Assembly (NCBI GenBank): GCA_037957365.1
Contig: JARHVA010008424.1
Span: forward strand, 185,001-249,000
From: Torreya grandis
Lineage: Eukaryota > Streptophyta > Pinopsida > Cupressales > Taxaceae
Direction: 5' to 3'
DNA length: 64,000 nucleotides
The notes beneath the pieces were generated by a model. It made no database searches. It was given only the letters and a program-made list of their open reading frames with translations, and was not told where the DNA came from. The translations under genes were made by a program, and so were the position numbers. This document shows positions 62,781-64,000 of the stretch, piece by piece (the stretch's first letter is position 1; each line of letters begins with the position of its first letter).

Positions 62781-64000
62781 TAAAGTCACCCCTCAGAAGG
62801 AAACATTAATATGTAAAAGGATTATTCATCCACCCTTCCAATTCCTTATTCAAATAAGTGATTAATTAATACCCATAGTAATAACTCCACCTCTAATGAT
62901 TATTCCACCCTCTACCTCTAAACACCCAAGCCAAACTAAATAAAAATGGAAACTTATTATCCCAAAATGGGTTAAAGAGATACAAGGCCTAAGATATGAT
63001 ATACAAAGCTTGGTCCTCACTAAGATACCCTAAGTCTATATATACACATAATGTTTTCAAACTTTATCAAGTATTGATGATTTCTTTCTTACAGGAACCC
63101 CTAAAATCTTAATCTTTATAAGTGCACACCTTAAAGGGTGAACTAAGAAAGGGGTGAGTAGACTATTTTTTCTTTTTTAAATTGGTGTCCCTTACGCCAC
63201 CACTTGATATCTACACAACCATATCCCATACACTTACCTAAGTTTTGACACCTCCATTACACACTCCAAGACTTTTATTGCATTATTCATCCCTTACCTA
63301 ATTTTGAAACTACTTTTTCACATTTAAAGAACAATGTTAGCATAGGCCAACCCTATATTTTAATTAATATTTTCACATTATGGGTCCACATCAACCTTGG
63401 CTCACCTAGATGGAGACCTAACTTAATTATAAAAATTAATGATACATGGTCAAATTGGGTTGACCTTGTTAGCTAAACTTCTGGAAAGTTTTAGGTTTAT
63501 ATTAAACTATATGTACACATTCATTTATCCATTTATTAGAGAGGAAAGAGAAGAAGAAGAATGTTATATTTCACATTTGGTTATCCACAATTATACTTGA
63601 CGAATTTTTCTTAGGGATCCAATACATATTTTGGAGATACAAATCTTGTTTTATCGATAAGTCTTTTGGACACATAAATAAGTTATGTAACATAGGATTG
63701 AATTATATTTATTATTCATAAATACTAAGAAACACCTTGGCCAAGGGAGAGATTGAATATTTATGGGTTCATCTTCAAAGGTAAGTATCCCTAACTTTTT
63801 TCCTACTTTGTTAAATTATATACATTAGCATTTTTGTTTCTCTCCCTTGCATTAGGATTTTTGACACATTGACTTGAGTATATATATTATATACATGTTT
63901 ATTTTTTTCATTTATTACCCCCACATTATGCTAAAGTCTTTAGTGAATAATAAATTATATTTTACTTTACTTTTCATGTACCTAGTAAATATTAAAACAT
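62781..64000. other. Right edge: no gene identified
   Basis: Some Pro/Thr-rich coding-like words occur near 62820-62990 (for example PPLMIIPPSTSKHPSQTK), then AT-rich sequence without a frame. A purine run (gaggaaagagaagaagaag) at 63541-63559 is the only notable local feature; it could be a polypurine tract or simple repeat. Confidence 0.3.

Overview
The window looks like repeat-rich intergenic DNA from a land plant with a large, slowly purged genome (a gymnosperm, fern or large-genome angiosperm would fit; the sequence does not decide). It is AT-rich and CpG-poor. I see no intact host gene, rRNA, tRNA or CRISPR. Almost everything recognisable is decayed Ty3/gypsy-type LTR retrotransposon, broken by stops that mostly look like C-to-T or G-to-A changes (CAA/CAG to TAA/TAG, TGG to TAG). 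Domain calls come from reading translations by eye. Boundaries are approximate unless I say they sit on a motif.

Layout. (1) About 785-6660, minus strand: element 1, with gag, protease, RT, RNase H and integrase. (2) About 7470-17172, minus strand: element 2, with paired LTRs, a polypurine tract, a gag remnant and no visible pol. On its antisense strand it carries a plant-mobile-domain (PMD) gene remnant with what looks like a spliceosomal intron, and it has three 57-61 bp minisatellites. (3) 17173-58572, plus strand: two copies of one family (3A and 3B) joined head to tail through one short LTR at about 28593-29253. Order in each: gag, protease, RNase H-like, RT, RNase H, integrase, then about 7 kb holding a long unidentified sense ORF (called ORF-X here) whose first 2 kb is duplicated. 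(4) 40312-58025, plus strand: element 4, a 17.7-kb Tat-like element inserted into ORF-X of 3B. Its second, archaeal-type RNase H region is present four times in tandem (period about 762 bp), and it has a second antisense PMD-like remnant before the 3' LTR. (5) 58573-64000: homology to element 3 stops abruptly. The rest holds coding-like but unidentified sequence, probably another inserted element running off the window.

Nesting gives relative ages. Copy 3B predates element 4, which splits it. The RNase H units of element 4 look more alike (about 93% by eye) than its two LTRs (about 80% by eye), and three units share one inactivating stop, so the amplification probably happened after element 4 had inserted and died.

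The items I rate highest are the RNase H quadruplication, the unknown ORF-X with its duplicated module, and the antisense PMD gene whose intron could persist only because the element is transcribed from the other strand.
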